Assembly (NCBI GenBank): GCA_012270805.1 | Contig: JAAXHR010000207.1 | Location: 1 to 8,397 of the forward strand | DNA: 8,397 bases | Direction of reading: 5' to 3' | Origin: Dehalococcoidia bacterium | Lineage (GTDB): Bacteria; Chloroflexota; Dehalococcoidia; Lucifugimonadales; Lucifugimonadaceae | Shown here: positions 1 through 5,573 of the stretch, one piece after another | How the letters are laid out: each line of letters begins with the position of its first letter | Position numbering within the stretch: position 1 is the stretch's first letter | Made by a program: the position numbers and the translations under genes | Notes under the pieces: generated by a model | What the model saw: the letters and a program-made list of their open reading frames with translations, nothing else | Databases searched by the model: none | Told to the model about the DNA's origin: nothing

Positions 1-396
1 CCTCTTCTCCGAGGTTGTCGACCTCGTCTAGCCACAACAGAGACTTGACACCTTCTTCGCCACGCGAGGGCGTAATTCGATCGCACATCGCGTAGATCCG
101 GCCGGAACCGTCTGGCGACAGAACCATTACTCTGAATCTCGGGTTTACGGGGGTTTCAGTAAGGCGCGTATCCGCAGGAGGTTCCGGTGTGGCGACGGTA
201 CCCCAGTCGAATCGCATCGCGAAGCTCAATCGGTAGGATGAGATTACGATGTCGGCATCCTGCGGCAGGTTGAGCCCGTCGAAATCTAGATGAGCCGTGA
301 ATGAGGGAGACGCATCACCAGTAGACTCGTGAATGGTAATGTCGACTCTACTTTTTCGATCCGCTGGCGGTTCGTGAAGTTAACTGTTCGTTTCAT
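1..396 (-). CDS. Conserved beta-rich companion of the GHKL ATPase; 3' end cut by window edge; apparent frameshift
   Basis: The start is ATG at 396-394, 13 bases after the stop of the GHKL ATPase gene, so the two are probably co-transcribed. The first 15 codons read MKRTVNFTNRQRIEK. The frame then runs into a stop within about 22 more codons. If one slips back a base on the A5 run (complement of 352-356), the frame continues as SRVDITIHESTGD and stays open for about 117 codons to the window edge. Recognisable pieces follow, such as AMRFDWGTV, PPADTRL, FRVMVLSPDGSGRIYAMCDRI. The joined product reads as one natural protein, with alternating hydrophobic positions suggesting beta strands. The shifted frame has no ATG, GTG or TTG of its own near its beginning, which argues that both parts belong to one gene. 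From memory, similar N-termini occur in small proteins beside GHKL ATPases, but I cannot name the family. The break may be a sequencing error in a homopolymer, a real mutation or a programmed -1 shift. Confidence 0.68.
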
Positions 397-409
397 AAGC
401 TTTCGAATG

Positions 410-2440
410 TCAGTTGTTTTCGTCCGGATCAATCTTGACGACGACATCGCGGTACTGATCGAAGCCGCTTATCTTGAAACTGAAGTTGTCGCGATCCTTC
501 ACCCACAGCCGAATCGCGTTCGCGCCGACGGGGGATTTTCCGTCGTCTTCCACAATATCGCCACCAACCAAATTGATTCGTAGCAAGGTAGTCCGGAGCC
601 CATTCTTATTCCGGAACGCGAAATCGTTTTCGTTGAACTTCGCGAATGGATTGCCGCGTGGCACATCGTACGCCGCGCGCACGATGACCCGTTCAGGCAT
701 GTCGTCAACACTGTTTGACGCGTTTATCGAGATACCGCCTCTGATAGGAGACACAGTGAATGGGCTGGGTTTGCCAGACTCGATCGGTTTTCTGGGAGAC
801 TCAGTCTTGGTGCCACCTCCAGAATCGCCGCTGGATTCGGCCGCGATCCCCGAACCAGGGATAGCGAACAAATCTAGAAACGCGTCCTTTTGCAAGCCGG
901 AGGGCTGATTTTCGATGAACGATAGGATGTTCCTCACTGAGTTCATCACCGATGAAATTCGGTTTTGTGGTCTCGTCCATCGATTGTGAACACGTTTGGC
1001 TCTCGGGCGCCATTCAGTATGAGCAGGAGGCTCCGAATCTCTCAACATCTCGGCTAGAGGCTCGTTTTCGTCTACGACTATCAGTGCCAGTGCTTTGAAA
1101 TCCTTTATGCGGTCTATTCGCGGAATTGACAGCGTGCCACGAATGAAATAGTCGTGCCCGATCTCCAAATCCTGATCCTGACGGAGATACACATTGAACT
1201 TTGTATCGAATTCACTGCCATTCTTGTGTTGCACTTTCGTGTTGATAACGAATGGCAATAGCTCACCTACTTTGTATCTTTTCTCCAACGCCCGTAGGTC
1301 TTCGGCGTGGATATATTCGTCGTCTGCGACCGGTGGAACGGTCAGAATCGTGTAATCCGACGTTGATAACGCCGAAATTTCTTCAAACATATTGAATACG
1401 CGTCGATAGCTACGAGCAGTCCATTGTCCGACACCAGTCGCCTCTATTACATCTACGATGTCGTGAATGGTGTCAGCGGTTATGTTCGCAGGGATTTCGC
1501 CGGATTCACCGCTTATCCGTACCTCTAGCCATCCGTGCACAATCGGATAGAAGTAGTTGTGAACCACTGCTTTGATGAGTTCCTTGGTATCGAGCCTGTA
1601 AGACGAGCCTTCGACTGCATCCGATACCCGCGGGAAGGGAATTACAACTGAAAGACCTGGTTCGTCACGTTGTGTTAATCCGAAATCTGAGATAAATCCG
1701 CTGACAGTGGAATGATGATCATGGTTGCTAAAGCGCAACGGCATCGCAAATCCGTCGTTTTCAGGTATGGACCAATATCCATGAGGTGCGAATTTCGTGC
1801 CGTTTACGTGGTGTTCTTTGAGGACGGATTGTCCCATCAAAAGCGTATCTTCATCGGTAGTAGTCAAAGCGAAGAAAACGCTTGCGCCCGATGCATCAGG
1901 CAAAACCCATTTTCCGAGTCCCCAAGAACCGTTCTCGGTGGCACCTTTGCCGGAACGCCCAACATTCCGAAAAAACCAGTAAAAGTCGTCAATGTCAGTC
2001 GAATCGGGATCGGGATCGTCGTATCTTTCAGGATCACCGCGTAAGCCGGTTGTACCGTCATCTTCGATGACGATGAAGGGTACGTCATGTTCGAGCAGCT
2101 TGTTTATGCGCGATTTTTCGCGGACCGTTTCGTCTATCCCTTCAACCGCGACCAGGTGTTCCTGCAATCCCGAAAAGTAACGCGACGCCTTCGCTGCAGG
2201 TAAGGGATTGGAGAGTCCATCCAGCGAGAATCGAATACGGACCGGCTCTTCTACCGTTCTCTCACCACTTTTCAGCTTCTTCGCTACACTCGCGTCCAGA
2301 GAGTTCTGAATGACTTCGCGGACTAATCGCACACTCAACGGTTCGTTGATCGCCTCATCACCGAACATCTCACCGAGTTCTATGTCTTGGTTCATCTCGG
2401 TCCGCTCCATTTTGCGGAAGTGCCATTTGATCTCTGTCAT
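410..2440 (-). CDS. GHKL-fold (MORC/Hsp90/MutL-like) ATPase, 676 residues, likely part of a defence or restriction-type module
   Basis: The N-terminal region of about 270 residues carries the GHKL (Bergerat) ATP-binding motifs. The N box is REVIQNSLDAS, with E42, N46 and D49. The G1 box is IEDDGTTGL, with D127, D128, G129 and G132. The lid/G2 box is NGSWGLGKWVL, with G171, G174, G176 and K177. A later strand GLSVVIPFP (262-270) closes the fold. The middle part (about 280-530) resembles no catalytic domain I can name. A Ser/Gly/Pro-rich linker (533-560) leads to a beta-rich C-terminal domain (about 565-676). There is no membrane segment or signal peptide, so it should be cytoplasmic. I kept the first ATG because an N-terminal W-x-F (residues 6-8) is typical of this group; an internal ATG at codon 16 has a better ribosome site (GGAG nine bases upstream). 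GHKL ATPases of this type are known from bacterial restriction-like and phage-defence clusters and act as ATP-driven clamps. The exact role here is inferred from the family and the tightly spaced companion gene. By eye, codons end in A or T more often than in uvrB. Confidence 0.85.
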   Translation of the reverse strand: MTEIKWHFRKMERTEMNQDIELGEMFGDEAINEPLSVRLVREVIQNSLDASVAKKLKSGERTVEEPVRIRFSLDGLSNPLPAAKASRYFSGLQEHLVAVEGIDETVREKSRINKLLEHDVPFIVIEDDGTTGLRGDPERYDDPDPDSTDIDDFYWFFRNVGRSGKGATENGSWGLGKWVLPDASGASVFFALTTTDEDTLLMGQSVLKEHHVNGTKFAPHGYWSIPENDGFAMPLRFSNHDHHSTVSGFISDFGLTQRDEPGLSVVIPFPRVSDAVEGSSYRLDTKELIKAVVHNYFYPIVHGWLEVRISGESGEIPANITADTIHDIVDVIEATGVGQWTARSYRRVFNMFEEISALSTSDYTILTVPPVADDEYIHAEDLRALEKRYKVGELLPFVINTKVQHKNGSEFDTKFNVYLRQDQDLEIGHDYFIRGTLSIPRIDRIKDFKALALIVVDENEPLAEMLRDSEPPAHTEWRPRAKRVHNRWTRPQNRISSVMNSVRNILSFIENQPSGLQKDAFLDLFAIPGSGIAAESSGDSGGGTKTESPRKPIESGKPSPFTVSPIRGGISINASNSVDDMPERVIVRAAYDVPRGNPFAKFNENDFAFRNKNGLRTTLLRINLVGGDIVEDDGKSPVGANAIRLWVKDRDNFSFKISGFDQYRDVVVKIDPDENN

Positions 2441-2533
2441 CGCGAGTTACGGATTGAATTCGTTGGTACCGTTGGATCGTATTGTCGTATGGTCGGTTGC
2501 TGGCTAGATATCTTACGAAATTTGAGATGCCTA

Positions 2534-2619
2534 GGGCGCGCACGTGCTGGTCAGGATATCGGATCAGTTGCGCGCCCCCTTTGTCCCTGCGGGACATTTC
2601 CCCCGCAGAGCGGGGGAAA
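2534..2619. other. Triple-hairpin intergenic element
   Basis: Three inverted repeats follow each other within 86 bases. The first has outer arms GGGCGCGCA (2534-2542) and TGCGCGCCC (2569-2577), a perfect 9-bp stem. Inside it CTGGTC (2547-2552) faces GATCAG (2562-2567), giving a 6-bp inner stem if read as plus-strand RNA with one G-U pair. The second is TGTCCC-TGC-GGGACA (2582-2596). The third has arms TTTCCCCCGC and GCGGGGGAAA around loop AGA (2597-2619). CTGCGGG (2587-2593) can also pair with CCCGCAG (2602-2608), which would exclude hairpins two and three, so two folds compete. It may be a terminator cluster, a structured RNA or a small palindromic mobile element. The plus strand fits the RNA fold slightly better because the G-U pair becomes an A-C mismatch on the minus strand. 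Confidence 0.6.
2597..2619 (-). terminator. Possible U-less hairpin terminator after the minus-strand operon
   Basis: A perfect 10-bp GC-rich stem with a 3-base loop lies about 190 bases downstream of the 208-residue gene and before the GHKL gene. Neither strand has a T tract after the stem, so it is not a classical intrinsic terminator. Its position at the end of an operon is the main argument. The same sequence resembles a type I-E CRISPR repeat. Confidence 0.35.
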
Positions 2620-2630
2620 CCCCAGATGAT

Positions 2631-2791
2631 TAACATCGATATCTTGGAATACTCCGCAAATACTTTCGCCAAGCCATGACAGTAACCGCGTCAGCACGAA
2701 ACCGGTCGTGATGGCTAGGACGGCGGTGTAAGTGCCGATTTGAGTGGATAGCGAGCCGACGTGGAGGATGCCGATGAGGCCGGACCGTCGG
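2631..2791 (-). pseudogene. Decayed C-terminal fragment of an MFS transporter
   Basis: On the minus strand the fragment reads SGLIGILHVGSLSTQIGTYTAVLAI, closely matching SGPIGALHVGWLATQIGTDTAVLAI in the intact transporter (residues 408-432 of its longest form). After an in-frame loss of one codon and a later frameshift, another frame gives WRKYLRSIPRYR followed by a Cys codon and TAA, identical in those 12 residues to the last residues of the intact transporter. Several codons in that identical stretch differ only at silent positions. The source was therefore a related transporter that had diverged under selection, not a fresh copy of the neighbour. The upstream part of the gene is absent; the fragment begins about 20 bases after the stop of the 208-residue gene. 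It has no start and is presumably not expressed as protein. Confidence 0.8.
2636..2650. repeat. Direct repeat copy 1 (transporter tail)
   Basis: TCGATATCTTGGAAT is identical to 3439-3453. It is the best conserved part of a longer, diverged repeat of about 160 bases covering the transporter 3' end. The two copies flank the 208-residue gene. Confidence 0.8.
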
Positions 2792-2809
2792 CAATTAATG
2801 TGGAGAGCG

Positions 2810-3436
2810 TTAGGATTGCTCCTCAGTTGATGAGAATCGGAGGCACAGGTTTTCGGCGATTTTGCTGTCCATCTCACGGCAATGCCTCATCAATAGGTCC
2901 GGGTCTTCAATGTCGCCGATGCGGATTTTGTGATCTGTGCGTATGTGTCTGATGGCCGTGGCCAGATTAGGCATGTGCGGATCGACTAGCGCTTTGGCTT
3001 CGGCATACGGCGGATCCAGTGGTATCCCTTGCACGATCGTGTGTTGATACCAAGCCGCCAATCCTTCTTCGAGAAGGTTCGTAGGCCGGCCCTCTGCGTC
3101 GATGTTCCATGGATCGATGAGATGGACGCATTCGCGGGCTAGCTGCCAGATGGCAAGGTTGGCGTCAGTTTGGGCTTTCTCGGTTAGCCGAATGATGACG
3201 TGTTTGGATCGTTTTCCTTGGTCGCGTACAGGATGGCCGGAGTAGGGAAACCAGATTCTCGGCGAGGCGTTGGGAGTTTCATCGATTTCTAAACCGACGT
3301 AGGTGAACTTTGAGTCGCGAGGTCCTAGTAAGGTTTCGATTTCAGTGAGGAACACGCTGGTCAACTGTGCGAGCGTCAGCGAATAGGTCCCATCTCGGTT
3401 CCGAGCGGTTGTGAATGACGATAGAGAGATTGTCAT
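2810..3436 (-). CDS. Hypothetical protein, gluzincin metallopeptidase-like with a changed zinc motif
   Basis: I do not recognise a named family for this 208-residue protein, which has no signal peptide or membrane helix. The central part looks like a zinc peptidase core: a helix LAIWQLARECVHLIDP (94-109), then 16 residues on NLLEEGLAAWYQ (120-131). This mimics HExxH plus the downstream Glu of gluzincins, but the first motif residue is Arg101 (R-E-C-V-H) instead of His. The codon is CGC, one base from CAC. E102, H105 and E123/E124 are present. The protein may have lost activity, bind zinc differently or use the fold as a binding domain. Its ATG overlaps the transporter stop as ATGA (3436-3433), so translation is probably coupled to the exporter. 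It lies between two copies of the transporter 3' end, which suggests it joined the locus by recombination. The gene is certain; the peptidase likeness rests on motif shape only. Confidence 0.72.
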   Translation of the reverse strand: MTISLSSFTTARNRDGTYSLTLAQLTSVFLTEIETLLGPRDSKFTYVGLEIDETPNASPRIWFPYSGHPVRDQGKRSKHVIIRLTEKAQTDANLAIWQLARECVHLIDPWNIDAEGRPTNLLEEGLAAWYQHTIVQGIPLDPPYAEAKALVDPHMPNLATAIRHIRTDHKIRIGDIEDPDLLMRHCREMDSKIAENLCLRFSSTEEQS

Positions 3437-4728
3437 TTTCGATATCTTGGAATGCTCCGAAGGTATTTCCGCCAGATTAGTACTGGGAGAGCGGTTAGGA
3501 TCATGCCGGTGATGGCGATGGCTAGGACGGCAGTGTCGGTGCCGATCTGTGTGGCTAGCCAGCCTACGTGAAGCGCGCCGATGGGGCCGGAGCCAATGGC
3601 TACCGCCAGGACGCCTAGGACGCGGCCTCGCATCTCAGGCCGAGTGGATGAGACCACGATGATGGATTGCATGGTACCGAAGCCGGACATTCCGAAGCCG
3701 CCGATGAAGAGTAGAGGGACGGCCAGCCAGTACCAAGGAGCGAGGGCGAAAGCGGCGATGACGGCGAGGAAGCCGAGAGAGGCATAGGTGTAGACGCGGG
3801 TGAAGTGTCGGGGCTGCGCAGCCGCGGCGATGGTGAGGGCGCCAAGGGTGGCTCCGAGGCCCTCAACGCTGAGGAGGAGGCCGACGAATACGGGGGCGAC
3901 CATCAGCTTTTCTGCTCCGAGCACCGGGATCATCTGCTGGTAGGGGAAGGCGAAGAGGTTCATTGTGATGGTGACGATGATGGTGACGAGAAGGACTCCG
4001 TCGCCCATGATGTGTCTGATGCCGCTGCGGAGGTCGAAGTTGCTGGTGGTGGCGGGAGTACGGACCGCGGCAGTGGTCGGTTTGCGGATGATGAGCATCG
4101 AGAAGGCGAGGGCAGAAGCGACGACGAATAGCCCGGTGCCGAGGAAGTAGACGGCCTGCATGCCGATCTCTTGGAGAAAGGCTCCGCCCACGAGTGGGCC
4201 GATGACGCGAGAGAAGTTGCTGGATGCCATATCGACTCCGAATGCGGATGAGACGCGGTCGGCGGGCACCGTGTCGGCGATCATGGCTCGTCGGACCGGA
4301 AAATCGGTGGCCCATACGATGCCGGCGATGAAAGCTCCGAGTGAGACGTGCCACAGTTCAATGCGGTCGGACAGGATCAGGAGGGCAAGGATGAGATAGA
4401 TAGCGGCGAGTATGATGTTTGCGATGGCGAGGATAGCGCGCCGATTTGCGCGGTCGGAGAAGGCGCCGATGAACGCTCCGAGGACGAGCATGGGTGCCAT
4501 GCGGAGGAATCCGACGAATCCGACTAGGAATGCGGATTCTGTGAGGTCGAAAACGAATACGCCGAGCGCAACAGTCTCGAGCCAGCGCATGGTGTTGGTG
4601 GAGATACCGATGCCCCAGAGTCGGGCATAGTCGCGGTCAAGAACGACTTTGAAGCGCGTCAAAGGGTTGCCAATACTAGACCGATGACGTCTGGGGGCTG
4701 CGCGTCTGACTTTGACCTCGTTTGACAC
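3433..4728 (-). CDS. Major facilitator superfamily transporter, MFS_3 / EntS-like efflux type
   Basis: This is an integral membrane protein with about 12 hydrophobic helices, likely a proton-driven exporter of a small molecule; the substrate cannot be told. Numbering from an upstream ATG at 4812, motif A is GAFSDRANRR (116-125) between helices 2 and 3, and RPEMRGRVLG (391-400) is the loop before helix 11 typical of the MFS_3 group. The N-terminal stretch before the first helix is basic and poorly conserved. I chose GTG at 4728-4726 (431 residues) because it leaves a 35-base gap after the preceding gene. The longer ATG at 4812 would overlap that gene by 49 bases and add 28 residues with no likeness to transporters. 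A still later TTG before the first helix is possible. The stop overlaps the next gene's ATG. The last 12 residues before the final Lys are also preserved in the nearby decayed fragment. Confidence 0.88.
   Translation of the reverse strand: MSNEVKVRRAAPRRHRSSIGNPLTRFKVVLDRDYARLWGIGISTNTMRWLETVALGVFVFDLTESAFLVGFVGFLRMAPMLVLGAFIGAFSDRANRRAILAIANIILAAIYLILALLILSDRIELWHVSLGAFIAGIVWATDFPVRRAMIADTVPADRVSSAFGVDMASSNFSRVIGPLVGGAFLQEIGMQAVYFLGTGLFVVASALAFSMLIIRKPTTAAVRTPATTSNFDLRSGIRHIMGDGVLLVTIIVTITMNLFAFPYQQMIPVLGAEKLMVAPVFVGLLLSVEGLGATLGALTIAAAAQPRHFTRVYTYASLGFLAVIAAFALAPWYWLAVPLLFIGGFGMSGFGTMQSIIVVSSTRPEMRGRVLGVLAVAIGSGPIGALHVGWLATQIGTDTAVLAIAITGMILTALPVLIWRKYLRSIPRYRK
3439..3453. repeat. Direct repeat copy 2 (transporter tail)
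   Basis: TCGATATCTTGGAAT, identical to 2636-2650, here inside the last codons of the intact transporter. Similarity continues to about 3595 with scattered, mostly silent differences. Confidence 0.8.
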
Positions 4729-4763
4729 GGTCTTTCGAGCAATACGAGGCAAGTATGAGACCT

Positions 4764-5483
4764 TCAGTTGATGCCTTCGTCGGTCACAAATCGCGGCGGT
4801 GCACCGCTCCAATGTCCGCGTTGCTCGAATCGTGCGGCTTCGCCCCAGGTTTGCAGGTTGGCGTGATGACGATGCAATCCGTCTCGTTCTTCGCCGGGCA
4901 GCGCGATGCCATTGCGCAACAAGAGGCCATTGATCATAGCGCGGTCGACGTAGACGTAACGCAGCAGTCGTCCGAAGTCGTCGGTGTCGACTTCATCCGC
5001 TTCCAACAGCACCTCGCTGTTGCCGACGAGTTGTTGATGCGCCAATATGCCAACGTCGTACCAAGCGCTTTCCAGTGGCAGCGGTTCGACTCCGATGTAG
5101 CGGACCGTGGCAAGTTCGCCGTCGATGTCGACGATGATCGTTCGAACATCGACGACCTCGACCACCTGTGCCGGCACGTATTCGATGCGTTCCGGTTCGT
5201 CAGATCCGAACGATCCAAGGAATGGTCCCGCCAATCCCGCCACGAGTCCGAGGACGATAAGGATCGATACGATGGCGATCCCGGCTTTGACCCACCAAGG
5301 GCTATCCGACTTCTTTTCGGTGGACCATCCATCGTAGGCACGTCGCTCGGGTGGATCGTAGTCGCCGGATTCGTCCTCGTCGAGTTCGTAGTAGCGATAG
5401 CGGAGGTCAATCTCGTCTTCGTTTGTACGCCGCGACCGGTCATTTTCCGGGTCGTTGTCGGGCCCTTGTAACCTTGTGTTCAT
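4764..5483 (-). CDS. Membrane-anchored SNase/TNase-like domain protein
   Basis: This 239-residue protein has a charged, acidic N-terminus (1-62), one membrane helix (about 64-90) and a C-terminal domain (about 105-230) that should lie outside the membrane. The domain follows the staphylococcal nuclease pattern: VVEVVDVRTIIVDIDG, then VRYIGVEP, then DTDDFGRLLRYVYVDRAMINGLLLRNGIA, then a final helix ending ARFEQRGHWSG. Arg128 and Arg172 correspond to nuclease Arg35 and Arg87. The metal site DGDT is replaced by DVRT (112-115), and the VDTPE segment carrying the catalytic Glu43 is VEPLP. Catalysis is therefore doubtful, and it may be a binding domain or an altered nuclease. It is first in the apparent operon, 35 bases before the transporter and divergent from uvrB. 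No good Shine-Dalgarno precedes the ATG; a GATAAT box (5524-5519) lies at a fitting distance. The gene is certain and the fold probable. Confidence 0.82.
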   Translation of the reverse strand: MNTRLQGPDNDPENDRSRRTNEDEIDLRYRYYELDEDESGDYDPPERRAYDGWSTEKKSDSPWWVKAGIAIVSILIVLGLVAGLAGPFLGSFGSDEPERIEYVPAQVVEVVDVRTIIVDIDGELATVRYIGVEPLPLESAWYDVGILAHQQLVGNSEVLLEADEVDTDDFGRLLRYVYVDRAMINGLLLRNGIALPGEERDGLHRHHANLQTWGEAARFEQRGHWSGAPPRFVTDEGIN

Positions 5484-5573
5484 TGCTAGTCGCGCATGGT
5501 GAAAACGAGTGCGTTCTCATTATCCGCAACTTTAATTTCTGAACTGTATCTAGAACATGAGTAAAATCGCAAT
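5484..5573. promoter_or_regulatory. Divergent promoter region between the TNase-like gene and uvrB
   Basis: The 90-base gap must hold promoters for both directions. On the minus strand GATAAT (5524-5519) is a reasonable -10 with a 5' leader of about 28 bases, but no good -35 precedes it. On the plus strand TATCTA (5547-5552) is a weak -10 candidate for uvrB. An imperfect inverted repeat, GAAAACG-AGTG-CGTTCTC (5501-5518, one mismatch), could be an operator. I see no clean LexA box of the GAAC-N4-GTTC or CTGT-N8-ACAG type. Confidence 0.4.

Larger units (their letters stand above)
2441..2630. other. Gene-free spacer between the transporter remnant and the GHKL gene
   Basis: I see no convincing coding frame here. 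The half nearest the GHKL gene should hold its promoter on the minus strand, but no clear -35/-10 pair stands out and there is no strong Shine-Dalgarno before 2440. The other half (2534-2619) holds three adjacent hairpins, described separately. Confidence 0.5.

Noticed and set aside
474..908. A 144-codon plus-strand frame opposite the GHKL ATPase C-terminus
   Set aside because: The minus-strand 676-residue frame is continuous and carries ATPase motifs. The plus-strand translation shows no domain.
2582..2625. A CRISPR array in the hairpin spacer
   Set aside because: Only one repeat-like unit exists, with no second copy at any plausible spacer distance and no cas gene in the window.
2551..2877. 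A 108-codon minus-strand frame that could be called a small membrane protein
   Set aside because: Its first part overlaps the end of the 208-residue gene out of frame, its middle is the decayed transporter tail, and its end runs through the hairpin cluster. It is a chance frame over a remnant.
3863..4354. A 163-codon minus-strand frame rich in Arg and His
   Set aside because: It is an out-of-frame reading of the transporter gene, whose own frame gives 12 hydrophobic helices and motif A.
4722..5471. A 249-codon plus-strand reading frame opposite the TNase-like gene
   Set aside because: Its translation has no recognisable motif and is rich in V, D, R and S as expected from the complement of the real gene. 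The minus-strand frame has a membrane helix and SNase motifs.
5545..5560. CTGTATCTAGAACATG as a LexA (SOS) box before uvrB
   Set aside because: Only the left half (CTGT) fits the CTGT-N8-ACAG consensus; the right half is CATG. This is too weak to claim.
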